In this document: in pieces, positions 42,036 through 50,831 of the stretch
Layout of the letters: each line of letters opens with the position of its first letter
Position numbering within the stretch: the first letter of the stretch is position 1
From: Thermodesulfobacteriota bacterium
Lineage (GTDB): Bacteria; Desulfobacterota_D; UBA1144; Nemesobacterales; UBA2774
Reading direction: 5' to 3'
Assembly: GCA_035325995.1 (NCBI GenBank)
Contig: DAOKYU010000001.1
Location: 346,681-410,680, forward strand
DNA length: 64,000 nucleotides
Position numbers and translations under genes: made by a program
The notes under the pieces: model-generated
The model's input: the letters and a program-made list of their open reading frames with translations, nothing else
What the model was told of the DNA's origin: nothing
The model's database searches: none

Positions 42036-44178
42036 TTAACCTTTCCGGCGGCTCGCTCTTGAATTCGACGTTGGCGATGATCTTGCTCTTTATCTCGTCG
42101 AGGGCCTCGGCGAAATGTTTCTCGGTTATCCTGAGCTTTTTCTTCCGGTTCTTGAGGTGCTCTCTTATTGCGATGATGGAGGCGCGCTGGCAGAGGAGCT
42201 CTACATCCGCGCCGGAGAGCCCGGCCGCCCTTAAGGCGAGCTCTTTGAGGCCCGCGTCCTTGGAAATCGGTTTTCCGCGCGTGTGGATTTTGAGTATTTC
42301 GTAGAGCTCTTCCTCGCTCGGGTAGGGGATATTCAGGATGAGGTCGAACCTCCCGGACCTGAGTATCGCCGGGTCGACCATGTCGACGCGGTTCGTCGCG
42401 CCGAGTATGAGGACCTCACGGAGGTCCTCGACGCCGTCCATTTCGGTGAGGAGCTGGCTTACGACGCGCTCTGAGACGCGGGTCCCGTCGGATTCCTTAC
42501 GCGGCGGAGCGAGGGCGTCTATCTCGTCGAAGAAGACTATGCAGGGCGCGACCTGCTTTGCCTTCTTGAACACTTCCCTCACGGCGCGCTCGGACTCACC
42601 GACGTATTTAGAGAGGAGCTCCGCCCCCTTTACGGATATGAAGTTGGCCCCGCTCTGGTTGGCGAGGGCCTTGGCGAGAAGCGTCTTACCCGTGCCGGGA
42701 GGCCCGCAGAGGAGTATGCCCTTGGGGGCCTTGGTGTCCGTTATCTCGAAGAGGTCCTTGTGAATGAAGGGCCATATCACGGCCTCGACGAGCTTTTCCT
42801 TTATGTCCTTGAGGCCGCCTATGTCATCCCACGTAATCTTGGATATCTCGACGAAAATCTCTCTTATCGCGGAGGGCTCGACTTCCTTTAGCGCGTCCAT
42901 GAAATCGCCCATGCAGACCTTGACGGGTGTTATCTCGCCGTTCTGGAGGAGGTAGCCGTCGTCGGCGTCCTCGAATTCGGACAGCGACTTCCGGAGCGAT
43001 TTCATCGCCGCCTCGCGGCAGAGGTTTTCGATGTCGGCGCCGACGAAGCCGTGCGTCATGTCGGCCAGCCGTTCGAGCTCAATGTCGTCGTCGAGCGGCA
43101 TCCCGCGCGTGTGTATGTCTAATATCTGCGCCCGGCCGTTACGGTCGGGGACGTCGAGGCTGACCTCCCTGTCGAAGCGGCCCGGCCTCCGGAGCGCCGG
43201 GTCGAGCGCGGAGGGGAGGTTCGTCGCGCCTATGACGACGACGTTGCCCCTGTGCTTGAGCCCGTCCATGAGGGACAGTAGCTGGGCCACGATGCGTTTT
43301 TCGACGTCGCCCGAGACCTTGTCCCTCTTGGGGGCGATGGCGTCGAGCTCGTCGAGGAAGATTATCGACGGCTGGTTCCGCGAGGCGATTTCGAATATGT
43401 CGCGGAGCCGGGCCTCGCTTTCGCCGTAGAACTTGTGCATTATTTCGGGGCCGTTTATGACCTGGAAGTTAGCGTTCGTTTCATGGGCCACGGCCTTGGC
43501 GAGGAGGGTTTTCCCGCTCCCCGGAGGGCCGACGAGCAGGACGCCTCTCGGCGGGTCTATGCCGAGTTTTTCGAATAGCTGCGGGTACTTGAGCGGGAGC
43601 TCGACTATCTCCCTCACCTTGGCTATCTGCTCCCTGAGGCCGCCCACGTCCTGGAAGCTGACGCGCGAGCTGTCGAACTTGGTTTTGGGTTTCTTTCGTA
43701 TGTCGAGGCGTGTGGAGCCCCTTATGACGACCGAGTCGGATGGGATGACTCCCAGGACCTGGAAGTCCTCGAGCCCCGTTGTCGGGAGCTTCACCCGTAT
43801 CCTGTCGCCGACCGTTATCGGATAGCCGTCGAGCCTTTCGAGAAGGTACTTGTTCTCGTTGCCGTTATAGAGCATGTCCGTGTTGCGCGGCGAAAGGACG
43901 ACCTTCGTCGCGGACTTGGTGCCTACTTTCTTCACGAAGACGTGATCGTCGAGCTCGACGCGGGCGTTTTCACGCGTGGTGTCGTCGATTTCGATGACGG
44001 ACTGCCCGGACGCGCTCTTGTCCAGCGGCGCGACGCGCACCACAGTCTTTCTCTTCCCGCCTATCTCGACGAGGTCCCACGCGCTTACCCCCAATTCCTT
44101 CATGTCGACCGGTTTTATACGCGCGAGGCCCTTGCCGGAGTCCTTTCTCGGCAGCTCGCAAATCCTGAACGATATCAT
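42028..44178 (-). CDS. CDC48/VAT-type AAA ATPase (two AAA modules)
   Basis: This 716-residue protein has the CDC48 N-domain (double-psi barrel plus beta clam, about 1-160). The first AAA+ module has Walker A GPPGSGKT (217-224); the second has GPPGTGKT, each with arginine-finger and second-region-of-homology motifs. It is close to archaeal VAT and eukaryotic p97, which unfold and extract proteins. A bacterial copy outside Actinobacteria-type ARC/Mpa is less common. The hydrophobic C-terminal HbYX tail for proteasome docking is absent; it ends in PPERLSV. The ATG at 44178 begins the conserved N-domain, although a TTG four codons earlier is possible. Confidence 0.92.
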   Translation of the reverse strand: MISFRICELPRKDSGKGLARIKPVDMKELGVSAWDLVEIGGKRKTVVRVAPLDKSASGQSVIEIDDTTRENARVELDDHVFVKKVGTKSATKVVLSPRNTDMLYNGNENKYLLERLDGYPITVGDRIRVKLPTTGLEDFQVLGVIPSDSVVIRGSTRLDIRKKPKTKFDSSRVSFQDVGGLREQIAKVREIVELPLKYPQLFEKLGIDPPRGVLLVGPPGSGKTLLAKAVAHETNANFQVINGPEIMHKFYGESEARLRDIFEIASRNQPSIIFLDELDAIAPKRDKVSGDVEKRIVAQLLSLMDGLKHRGNVVVIGATNLPSALDPALRRPGRFDREVSLDVPDRNGRAQILDIHTRGMPLDDDIELERLADMTHGFVGADIENLCREAAMKSLRKSLSEFEDADDGYLLQNGEITPVKVCMGDFMDALKEVEPSAIREIFVEISKITWDDIGGLKDIKEKLVEAVIWPFIHKDLFEITDTKAPKGILLCGPPGTGKTLLAKALANQSGANFISVKGAELLSKYVGESERAVREVFKKAKQVAPCIVFFDEIDALAPPRKESDGTRVSERVVSQLLTEMDGVEDLREVLILGATNRVDMVDPAILRSGRFDLILNIPYPSEEELYEILKIHTRGKPISKDAGLKELALRAAGLSGADVELLCQRASIIAIREHLKNRKKKLRITEKHFAEALDEIKSKIIANVEFKSEPPERLSV

Positions 44179-44307
44179 GGCTAATCCCAATAAAGATATT
44201 ACCGCTCGCGATTTTTACGGTCAAGAAAATTTTGGGTCCCTAACGGCCGTTTGAATTAAGATGCTGCATTTATTATAATCTCTCAAATCCTACGCAATGA
44301 AACACCA

Positions 44308-45408
44308 GTGAAGCTGCGCTCCCTAACCCTAAGAAACTTCAGGTCTTACGCGGCGGAGAATTTCGCTTTCCACGACAGGGTCAACCTCATATACGGCGAG
44401 AATGCCCAGGGGAAAACGAACCTTCTGGAAGCCGTCCATTTCCTCCTGGCTTTCCGGCCGTTCAGGCAGGTCAGGCACGAGGAGCTTATCACCATCGGGG
44501 CCTCCGAAGCGAGGATAAAGGGCGAGATAGAATCGCCGGCCGGGCTCGACGAGGTGCACATCGTCCTCGGCGGCGAGAAGAGGACTATAAAGCTGAACGG
44601 AAAGCTCGTATACAATGCCTCGAAGGCCCTCGGGAGGTATAACGTCGTCGCGTTCCTGCCGTCGGACATCGAGCTCGTGAAGGGGAGCCCGCAGGCGAGG
44701 AGGCGGTACCTGGACGCGCTCATATTCTCGCTCGAGCCCGCGCACCTTGCAGAGCTCAGGAAGTACCACAGGTTTTTAGTGCAGCGTAACGCCGTACTCT
44801 CCAAGGGGCGGAACGTCACGCCGGAGAGCCTCGAGATATGGGACGAGAAGCTCGTCGAGACGGGTAGCCGGGTCATATCCCGGAGGCTTGAGTACGTGAA
44901 GAAGATGACGCCGCTCCTCGCCAGGATATACGCGGACAGCTCGGGGAGCCGTTCGGAGGCGGGGCTAAGGTACGCGGCGTCATTCGCGGCCGGGGGCGAC
45001 GTCGAGGCGGCGTACGCCGAGAGCCTTCGGGCGTCCTTCGCCAGGGACCGTGCGCGCGGGCACACGACCGTCGGGCCGCACAGGGATAATCTCTCCTTTT
45101 TCATAGACGGGAGGGACGCGTCGGTCTATGCGTCCCAGGGGGAGTCGAAGAATTTCGCCCTCGCTTTAAGGGCATCCGAGATAGACCTCATAAAGGCGAC
45201 GCTCGGGAAGACGCCCGTGCTTCTCCTGGACGACGTGACGAGCGAGCTCGACGAGCGGAGGAGGAAGTTCCTCTTCGGCATGCTCGGGGGATTCCCCGGA
45301 CAGATTTTCATAACGACGACCAACCCGGAAGAGATACTTCTTAAAGGGGAGATGAAGGCCTTCCGCATCCGAAAGGGCCGCGCCGAGCCCGCGCTCGTGA
45401 AAAGATAA
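44308..45408 (+). CDS. recF: DNA replication/repair protein RecF
   Basis: The 366-residue SMC-like ATPase has KLRSLTLRNFRSYAAENFAF at the start, Walker A GENAQGKT (30-37) and the signature HTTVGPHRDN. It ends with VLLLDDVTSELDERRR. RecF with RecOR loads RecA at gaps. The start is GTG (44308). In many bacteria recF sits with dnaA, dnaN and gyrB; here none of these adjoin. The coding strand is the + strand, divergent from cdc48. Confidence 0.93.
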   Translation: MKLRSLTLRNFRSYAAENFAFHDRVNLIYGENAQGKTNLLEAVHFLLAFRPFRQVRHEELITIGASEARIKGEIESPAGLDEVHIVLGGEKRTIKLNGKLVYNASKALGRYNVVAFLPSDIELVKGSPQARRRYLDALIFSLEPAHLAELRKYHRFLVQRNAVLSKGRNVTPESLEIWDEKLVETGSRVISRRLEYVKKMTPLLARIYADSSGSRSEAGLRYAASFAAGGDVEAAYAESLRASFARDRARGHTTVGPHRDNLSFFIDGRDASVYASQGESKNFALALRASEIDLIKATLGKTPVLLLDDVTSELDERRRKFLFGMLGGFPGQIFITTTNPEEILLKGEMKAFRIRKGRAEPALVKR

Positions 45409-45506
45409 AACGGCGCGTCCGGGTTCCCCATATTGGGCGTCCATGACTAAAATTTCTCGGTTTATGCCGTAAAGCTTGATATAATTTAACCGGAGCATGT
45501 GGAATC

Positions 45507-45974
45507 ATGGGTGAAAAAGCGTTTCAGGATTACTGGGAAAAGAACAGGTGCTGGGGCTGCGGCGGGGAGAACGAGCACGGTCTTCACTTAAAGAGCCGCT
45601 GGGCCGGGGCCGAGGCCGTCTCGGAATTTATCCCGTCACCGTACCATAAGGCGGGCCCCGATAATTATCTTAACGGCGGGATAATCTGCACCGTCGTCGA
45701 TTGTCATTCCATATGCACGGCCATAGCCGACGCGTACAGGCAGGAGGGGAGGGCGCTCAACTCGGAGCCCTTCATATGGTACGTGACGGGCTCGCTCAAG
45801 GTCGATTACTACAAGCCCACGCCTATCGACGCCCCCGTAAGTCTCAGGGCCAGCGTCGAAAGAAGGGAGGGCAGGAAGAGCGTCGTCACGTGCGGCGTGT
45901 ATTCGGGCGGCGTCCTCTGCGCAAAGGGCGAGGTGCTGGCCGTGAGGGTGCCGCCGGAGAAATGGTACGGGTAG
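45507..45974 (+). CDS. PaaI-like hotdog-fold thioesterase
   Basis: The 155-residue protein has a Cys pair (RCWGCGGENEHGLHL) and the hotdog helix with NGGIICTVVDCHSICT, followed by a beta-sheet region (SLKVDYYKPTPIDAPVSLRA). Such proteins hydrolyse acyl-CoA thioesters; the N-terminal CWGCG motif is known in one PaaI subgroup. A possible TATAAT (45480-45485) lies just upstream. The substrate is unknown. Confidence 0.85.
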   Translation: MGEKAFQDYWEKNRCWGCGGENEHGLHLKSRWAGAEAVSEFIPSPYHKAGPDNYLNGGIICTVVDCHSICTAIADAYRQEGRALNSEPFIWYVTGSLKVDYYKPTPIDAPVSLRASVERREGRKSVVTCGVYSGGVLCAKGEVLAVRVPPEKWYG

Positions 45975-46012
45975 GGGCTTTCGTTCCGGCCGCATATAAC
46001 CGAGAGGCGTGA

Positions 46013-46885
46013 ATGAAATTACATAAACCGATAACCGCAATTTTTTTAGTGTGTGCTTTTTTTGCTTTAGTCTCCGCCCCGGCCGGGGCCAGGAACGCGC
46101 CCAAGACCGTGAAGGCCAAGCTGGCGGCCGACGTAACGTCGATCACCCCCGGCTCGACGTTCAATCTCGGCGTACTGCTGAACGTCTCCCCCGGCTGGCA
46201 CGTTTACTGGAAGAACTCGGGCGATTCGGGGCTTCCGACGTCGGTGGAATATACGCTCCCCGAGGGGTTTCACGCAGGCGAGCCGAGGTGGCCCGTCCCT
46301 GTCGTATTCGTCGGCGCGGGGGACGTCGTCGATTACGGGTACGAGGATTCGCTCTTCCTCTATTCGAACGTCATGGTCCCCGAAGGGCTTTCGGAGGAGG
46401 AGAATGTTCCGCTGAAGGCCGTCGTGTCGTGGGTGAGCTGTAAGGAGATATGCATACCCGGGAAGGCGGAGCTCGAAATTGTGCTTCCAGTCTCGGGCGA
46501 ATCGGAACCGGCCAATACGCCTCTCTTTACCGAATGGGAGAAGCGGCTCCCGATGGGGGAGTTCGATCCCCGTAACCCGTTCGACATAGAGGTGAATACG
46601 GAGAGCACCGCGAAGAACCTGACCTCGGTGAATATTCTCCTCGACGCGCGGCGCGAGCTTACGGACATCGCGCTTTATCCCGTCCCCGGCGATTCGCTCG
46701 TAGTCGAGGACATAAGGGTAACGCCGAGGCCAGGCGAAAATCACACCGAGATATCGTTCCTCGTAAAAAGGCTCAGGAGGAGCGGCACGACACAGATAAA
46801 CCTCGACACGCTTATCGCATTTACCGAAAAGGACGGCGCGAGGTCGGGCGTCGAGCTGCCGGTTACACTGGATATTGCCGAATAA
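46013..46885 (+). CDS. DsbD N-terminal-domain-like exported protein
   Basis: This 290-residue product has a signal peptide (FLVCAFFALVSAPAGA). It then has the DsbD-alpha/DsbC-like immunoglobulin fold, with GWHVYWKNSGDSGLPTSVEY and the redox motif VSWVSCKEICIPGKAEL, whose two cysteines match the pair in DsbD N-domains. No transmembrane DsbD-beta or thioredoxin-like gamma domain follows, so it is a stand-alone periplasmic thiol-redox module. The next gene is DoxX, 32 bp downstream. Confidence 0.85.
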   Translation: MKLHKPITAIFLVCAFFALVSAPAGARNAPKTVKAKLAADVTSITPGSTFNLGVLLNVSPGWHVYWKNSGDSGLPTSVEYTLPEGFHAGEPRWPVPVVFVGAGDVVDYGYEDSLFLYSNVMVPEGLSEEENVPLKAVVSWVSCKEICIPGKAELEIVLPVSGESEPANTPLFTEWEKRLPMGEFDPRNPFDIEVNTESTAKNLTSVNILLDARRELTDIALYPVPGDSLVVEDIRVTPRPGENHTEISFLVKRLRRSGTTQINLDTLIAFTEKDGARSGVELPVTLDIAE

Positions 46886-46917
46886 TCACACCACGGCTTA
46901 ACCTGGAGGGGATATAA

Positions 46918-47322
46918 ATGGGATTTCTGAACGACCTGGGACTCTTGCTGCTCCGCGTAATTTCGGGCGCTATGATGATAGCGTGGCACGGCCTGCAGAA
47001 GCTCTCGGACCCGTCTAAGTTTATAGGGCACCTCGAAAACAGCGGCTATCCGCTCCCGGAGGTCATGGGATACGCTGCCATCTCCGCCGAGACCCTCTTT
47101 CCGCTCCTTATTATTCTCGGCCTCTTCACGCGCGTCTCGTCCGTGATAGCGGCGGGAAACATGCTCGTCGCCGCCGCCGTCCATCATTTGATCATGAGCG
47201 GCGACTCGCTCGCCGATACCGAAAAGGCGCTCCTTTATTTCCTTGCCTTCGGGTTCCTCGCGCTCGCCGGCCCGGGCAGGTGGACCCTCGGCAGGCTGAC
47301 GGGGATGAAGGTACGCTCGTAG
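46918..47322 (+). CDS. DoxX family membrane protein
   Basis: The 134-residue protein has four helices and the DoxX signatures GLLLLRVISGAMMIAWHGLQKL and AAISAETLFPLLIILGLFTR. DoxX proteins act in thiosulfate:quinone oxidoreductase-like or redox-stress complexes; many are uncharacterised. It sits 32 bp after the DsbD-N-like gene and upstream of the NDH-2-like gene. This suggests a redox theme, but no shared promoter is proven. Confidence 0.9.
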   Translation: MGFLNDLGLLLLRVISGAMMIAWHGLQKLSDPSKFIGHLENSGYPLPEVMGYAAISAETLFPLLIILGLFTRVSSVIAAGNMLVAAAVHHLIMSGDSLADTEKALLYFLAFGFLALAGPGRWTLGRLTGMKVRS

Positions 47323-47478
47323 AACCGGTCTTTACAGCCGCGGGCGGCTCCCGGGCGCCCGGTTTCACGTATCCGCCGGTTTTATTTTTGCGGCCTTTCA
47401 CCGCTATCTTTTTCCGGGTTATTCTTAACGGAAAATTAACCGCACCCGCGTAGACTTTCAGGACGGAGCTCTCGTCAC

Positions 47479-49512
47479 ATGGTAAAAAAACAGATACTCA
47501 TAATCGGCGGCGGATTCGCAGGTGTAAAGTGCGCCGAGACCCTCCGGAAAAAGCTCAAGCGTCACGAGGCGGACGTCGTTCTCTTCAACAGCGAGAATTA
47601 CATGGTCTTCCAGCCGCTCCTGGCCGAGGTCGTGGGGGCGTCGATAAGCCCCGAGCCGGTTGCGGTTTCGCTTCGACAGATGCTCCCCGGGGTTTACTGC
47701 AGGACCGAGGACATCACGAAGATTCACCTCGACAGGAGCTCCGTCGAATTCGTCGACGACCTCGGGCACATGGGATTCATGCATTACGACCACATCGTGA
47801 TAGCCTGCGGCTCGGACGTGAATCTCTCGATGATACCGGGCATGGCCGACCATTCCTTCCCGCTCAAGACAGTGGGCGACGCCGTCGCACTCAGGTACCA
47901 CGTGCTCAGGCAGATGGAGAACGCCGAGATATGCGATAACGTCGATCTCAGGAAGTGGTACCTGTCGTTCGTGATAGTAGGCGGCGGGTTCAGCGGCGTC
48001 GAGGTTGCGGGGGAGATAAACGACCTCGTCCGCTCGACCTATAAATACTACAGGAACATCCCCAAGGAAGAGATAAAGGTAACGCTCATACATTCCCGCG
48101 ACCAGATTCTCCCGGAGGTGAGCTCGAAGCTGAGGGACTTCGCCCGTATGGAGATGGAAAAAGCGGGGATTAAGGTGATGCTGAACCGCCGTGTTTCGTG
48201 CGTCACCCCCGAAGGCGTCGGCATGACGGACGGGGCTTGGGTGAACGGCGCGACCATCGTGTGCACCGTTGGGAACGCCCCTTCGCCGATGGTGCAGATG
48301 CTCGACGTGCCCAAGGAAAAGGGGCGCCTGGTAACGGAGCCCGACATGCGCGTTTCGGGCATGGGGAACGTCTGGGCGATAGGCGACTGCGCGCTTATCG
48401 TGAACGACTACGACAAGGGCATGAGCCCGACTACGGGGCAGTTCGCCGAGCGGGAGGGCAGGCAGGCGGCCGAGAATATAATCCGCGTGATAAAGGGCGA
48501 GGAGACGAAACCGTTTAAATTCAAGCCGTTAGGGCAGCTCTGCGCCATCGGCGGGCACAACGCCGTCGCCGAGTTCCTGGGTATGCACATCTCGGGATTC
48601 ATGGCGTGGTTTCTCTGGCGCTCCGTATATCTCTTCAAGCTCCCGAGCATCTCGCACAGGCTGAAGGTCGGCTTCGACTGGGCGTGGGAGATCTTCTATT
48701 CGCGGGACCTCGCTCACCCGAAAGGCGACAAGACGGACAGGGTCTCGCGTGCGCACTTCCAGCCGGGCGATTACATATTCAGGGAAGGCGATCCGGCGAC
48801 GGACTTTTACATAATCGAATCGGGGGAGGTCGAGGTGCTGAGGAAGTCCCCCGAGACGGGCCGGGAGATAGTGCTCGCCGTCCTCGGGCCGGGGAATTTC
48901 TTCGGGGAGATGGCGCTCCTCGACGGCAGGGACCACAAGGCCGGCATAAGGGCGAAGACGGGGGTCGAGCTTACCGTTATGGGCAAGAAGGTCTTCCAGC
49001 AGATATCCGGCACGCTGAAGCCATTCAGGGATTTTCTGAGCGAGGCCGTAAGGAAACGCGGAAGCGACATATGGCAGCGTCTTCCCGTGGCCTACGAGAT
49101 CCTCGAAAGGGAGCCGTTGGGCACGTTCATGAGGCCGGTGCCGGCTGTTCTCGGCCCGGACGACACATTCGAAAAGGCCGTGGACGTCCTCGGGGGAGAC
49201 GTGGATTTTTGCTGCATCGTGGACGGGGATGAGAAGCTGTCGGGAATCATCACGCATGCGGACGTATTCCGCGCGGTGGACGACGGCGTAGCGACCACGA
49301 CCCCCGTCTCGAGCTTCATGAACAAGGCCCCCGTGCTCGCGAGCTCGGGGGATACGAGCATAGTCGTCGCCGAAGTCATGCACGACCGCGACTTGAAATG
49401 GGTTCCGGTGGTCAAGGATACGTGCGACCCCCGCATTCTCGGTTACGTCAGAAGGGACGTCATGATCGGCTTCGTGATACAGAAATTAAGGGAGTCGGGA
49501 TACATAACCTGA
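47479..49512 (+). CDS. NDH-2-like flavoprotein with cNMP-binding and CBS domains
   Basis: The 677-residue protein has a type II NADH-dehydrogenase-like module (1-420). Its FAD motif is IIGGGFAGVKCAETL, the NAD motif is FVIVGGGFSGVEVAGE, and AIGDCALI and GQFAEREGRQAAENI follow. C-terminal helices (ISGFMAWFLWRSVYLFKLPS) dock NDH-2 on the membrane. A cyclic-nucleotide-binding domain (about 430-545, PGDYIFREGDPATDFYII) and two CBS repeats (about 555-677) follow. The additions suggest ligand-controlled quinone reduction. It is preceded by a DsbD-N/DoxX pair. Confidence 0.88.
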   Translation: MVKKQILIIGGGFAGVKCAETLRKKLKRHEADVVLFNSENYMVFQPLLAEVVGASISPEPVAVSLRQMLPGVYCRTEDITKIHLDRSSVEFVDDLGHMGFMHYDHIVIACGSDVNLSMIPGMADHSFPLKTVGDAVALRYHVLRQMENAEICDNVDLRKWYLSFVIVGGGFSGVEVAGEINDLVRSTYKYYRNIPKEEIKVTLIHSRDQILPEVSSKLRDFARMEMEKAGIKVMLNRRVSCVTPEGVGMTDGAWVNGATIVCTVGNAPSPMVQMLDVPKEKGRLVTEPDMRVSGMGNVWAIGDCALIVNDYDKGMSPTTGQFAEREGRQAAENIIRVIKGEETKPFKFKPLGQLCAIGGHNAVAEFLGMHISGFMAWFLWRSVYLFKLPSISHRLKVGFDWAWEIFYSRDLAHPKGDKTDRVSRAHFQPGDYIFREGDPATDFYIIESGEVEVLRKSPETGREIVLAVLGPGNFFGEMALLDGRDHKAGIRAKTGVELTVMGKKVFQQISGTLKPFRDFLSEAVRKRGSDIWQRLPVAYEILEREPLGTFMRPVPAVLGPDDTFEKAVDVLGGDVDFCCIVDGDEKLSGIITHADVFRAVDDGVATTTPVSSFMNKAPVLASSGDTSIVVAEVMHDRDLKWVPVVKDTCDPRILGYVRRDVMIGFVIQKLRESGYIT

Positions 49513-49696
49513 CGGACTTGCTCCCCGCCTTTCATACCCGCAAAACCCGTGAGCGTGCGTTTCGCGCCCTGCATTCCGTGCGATTTCCCTCCGCGCGTCA
49601 TTGCCGCCCGCGCATCAACTTGAATTGAAATTTGTTTGGGGTTAGAATGGTTTTCAGCGGAACGAGGGGGGATAAATTCAGCTCAAGGAGGCGTAA

Positions 49697-50383
49697 ATGT
49701 TCAGGACTCTCGGCATCTTATACGCAGTATTAATACTTTTCGGGGCATCGATACTTTTCGGCGGCGCTGCATCGGCGGCCGAAAGCGACATCACCACGGC
49801 GGAGTTCAGGCAGCTTTACACGAGCCTTCTCGCCGGAAAGACGCTCGTTTCGACCAGCGAAGAGGACGGCGTCACCGCCACGAAGGCAAGGACCTTCGGC
49901 CAGCCCATGAACGCCAGCGACGGGAGCTTTGACATAACCACGACCACGGTTATAACGAAGACCAGGGACGGCGCACAGGTGCAGAAAGTGACCATAAACA
50001 TACTCGACAGGGTTAGCTCCATAGGCGGAAAACCCATCATATACGAGGAAGCGAGGAATATGGTCGTCGAAGAGGACGGTGCCGAGCCCCGCACCACGGA
50101 GGAGGGAGAGTTCGTAGGCCTTTTCCGCGCGTCGAAAAATGACAAGGGCGGGTTCGACGTTCACAACTTCGGCCTGATTCCCTCGGTGGAAGTGGAGGGC
50201 GATTCGTCCACCATGGCGGGCTCGAATCTTTCATTTTCCTGCTACCCCGCGGAGGGAGTGACGGAGTGTGTTCTTACGGTCAGGGACTACAAGCTCGGCG
50301 ACTACACGCCGCTCGTCGGTTATCGGCTCCTCGAGCCTATTGGCGGCGATTTCGTAGAAACCGCTCGGGAAGTCGGGAATTAA
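49697..50383 (+). CDS. Exported hypothetical protein (228 aa)
   Basis: The product has a signal peptide (LILFGASILFGGAASAAES, cleavage near ASAA). The mature protein is beta-rich, with the segments ITTTTVITKTRDGAQVQKVTI and VGYRLLEPIGGDFVETAREVG. Two cysteines (FSCYPAEGVTEC) could form a disulfide. I recognise no family. The AAGGAGG ribosome-binding site is good. It may be envelope-located; its genomic neighbours give no further clue. Confidence 0.7.
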   Translation: MFRTLGILYAVLILFGASILFGGAASAAESDITTAEFRQLYTSLLAGKTLVSTSEEDGVTATKARTFGQPMNASDGSFDITTTTVITKTRDGAQVQKVTINILDRVSSIGGKPIIYEEARNMVVEEDGAEPRTTEEGEFVGLFRASKNDKGGFDVHNFGLIPSVEVEGDSSTMAGSNLSFSCYPAEGVTECVLTVRDYKLGDYTPLVGYRLLEPIGGDFVETAREVGN

Positions 50384-50407
50384 CAGTTATATTTATAGTG
50401 ATATACG
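50380..50407 (+). promoter_or_regulatory. Extended -10 promoter for the glycine-zipper lipoprotein gene
   Basis: TTAACA (50380-50385) overlaps the preceding stop codon. The extended -10 TGATATACG (TATACG at 50402-50407) follows after 16 bp. The lipoprotein TTG start is 34 bp downstream. Confidence 0.55.
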
Positions 50408-50440
50408 GTACATTCTTAAACCTGAAAGGGAGGCAAAAAA

Positions 50441-50818
50441 TTGAAAAAAGTATTCTTGTTACTGGCAGTTGTTACGCTTCTTGCAGGATGTAAAACCTAC
50501 AGCCCCGTCATCGACCCGAGAAGCGTGGGCAACGAGGACGCCTATTACCGCGACCAGGCCGAGTGTAAGGCGATAGCGCAGCAGAGCTCGCCCGGCTGGA
50601 AGGATACGGCCAAGGATACGGTAATCGGGGGCGCAGTCGGCACGGGCACCGGTGCGCTGCTCGGAACCATAGCCGGAAGCACGGTTTCGGGACTCGCGTA
50701 CGGCGCCGTAATCGGGGGTCTTGCGGGCGGAGCGAAAGGGGTATATGATTCGGAAAAGGGATACGAACAAATATATCGCAACTGCATGAGAGGCAGAGGG
50801 TATAACGTTCTGAATTGA
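50441..50818 (+). CDS. Glycine-zipper lipoprotein
   Basis: A TTG start with an AAAGGGAGG ribosome-binding site opens a 125-residue lipoprotein. The lipobox LLAGC puts Cys at 17. A PVIDPRSVGNEDAYYRDQAEC segment is followed by a glycine-zipper hairpin (VIGGAVGTGTGALLGTIAG and VIGGLAGGAKGVYDSE). Such proteins associate with the outer membrane or insert helices in it. The function of this subfamily is unknown. The gene is 13 bp before the J-domain/USP gene. Confidence 0.82.
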   Translation: MKKVFLLLAVVTLLAGCKTYSPVIDPRSVGNEDAYYRDQAECKAIAQQSSPGWKDTAKDTVIGGAVGTGTGALLGTIAGSTVSGLAYGAVIGGLAGGAKGVYDSEKGYEQIYRNCMRGRGYNVLN

Positions 50819-50831
50819 TACTCTTATCCGA

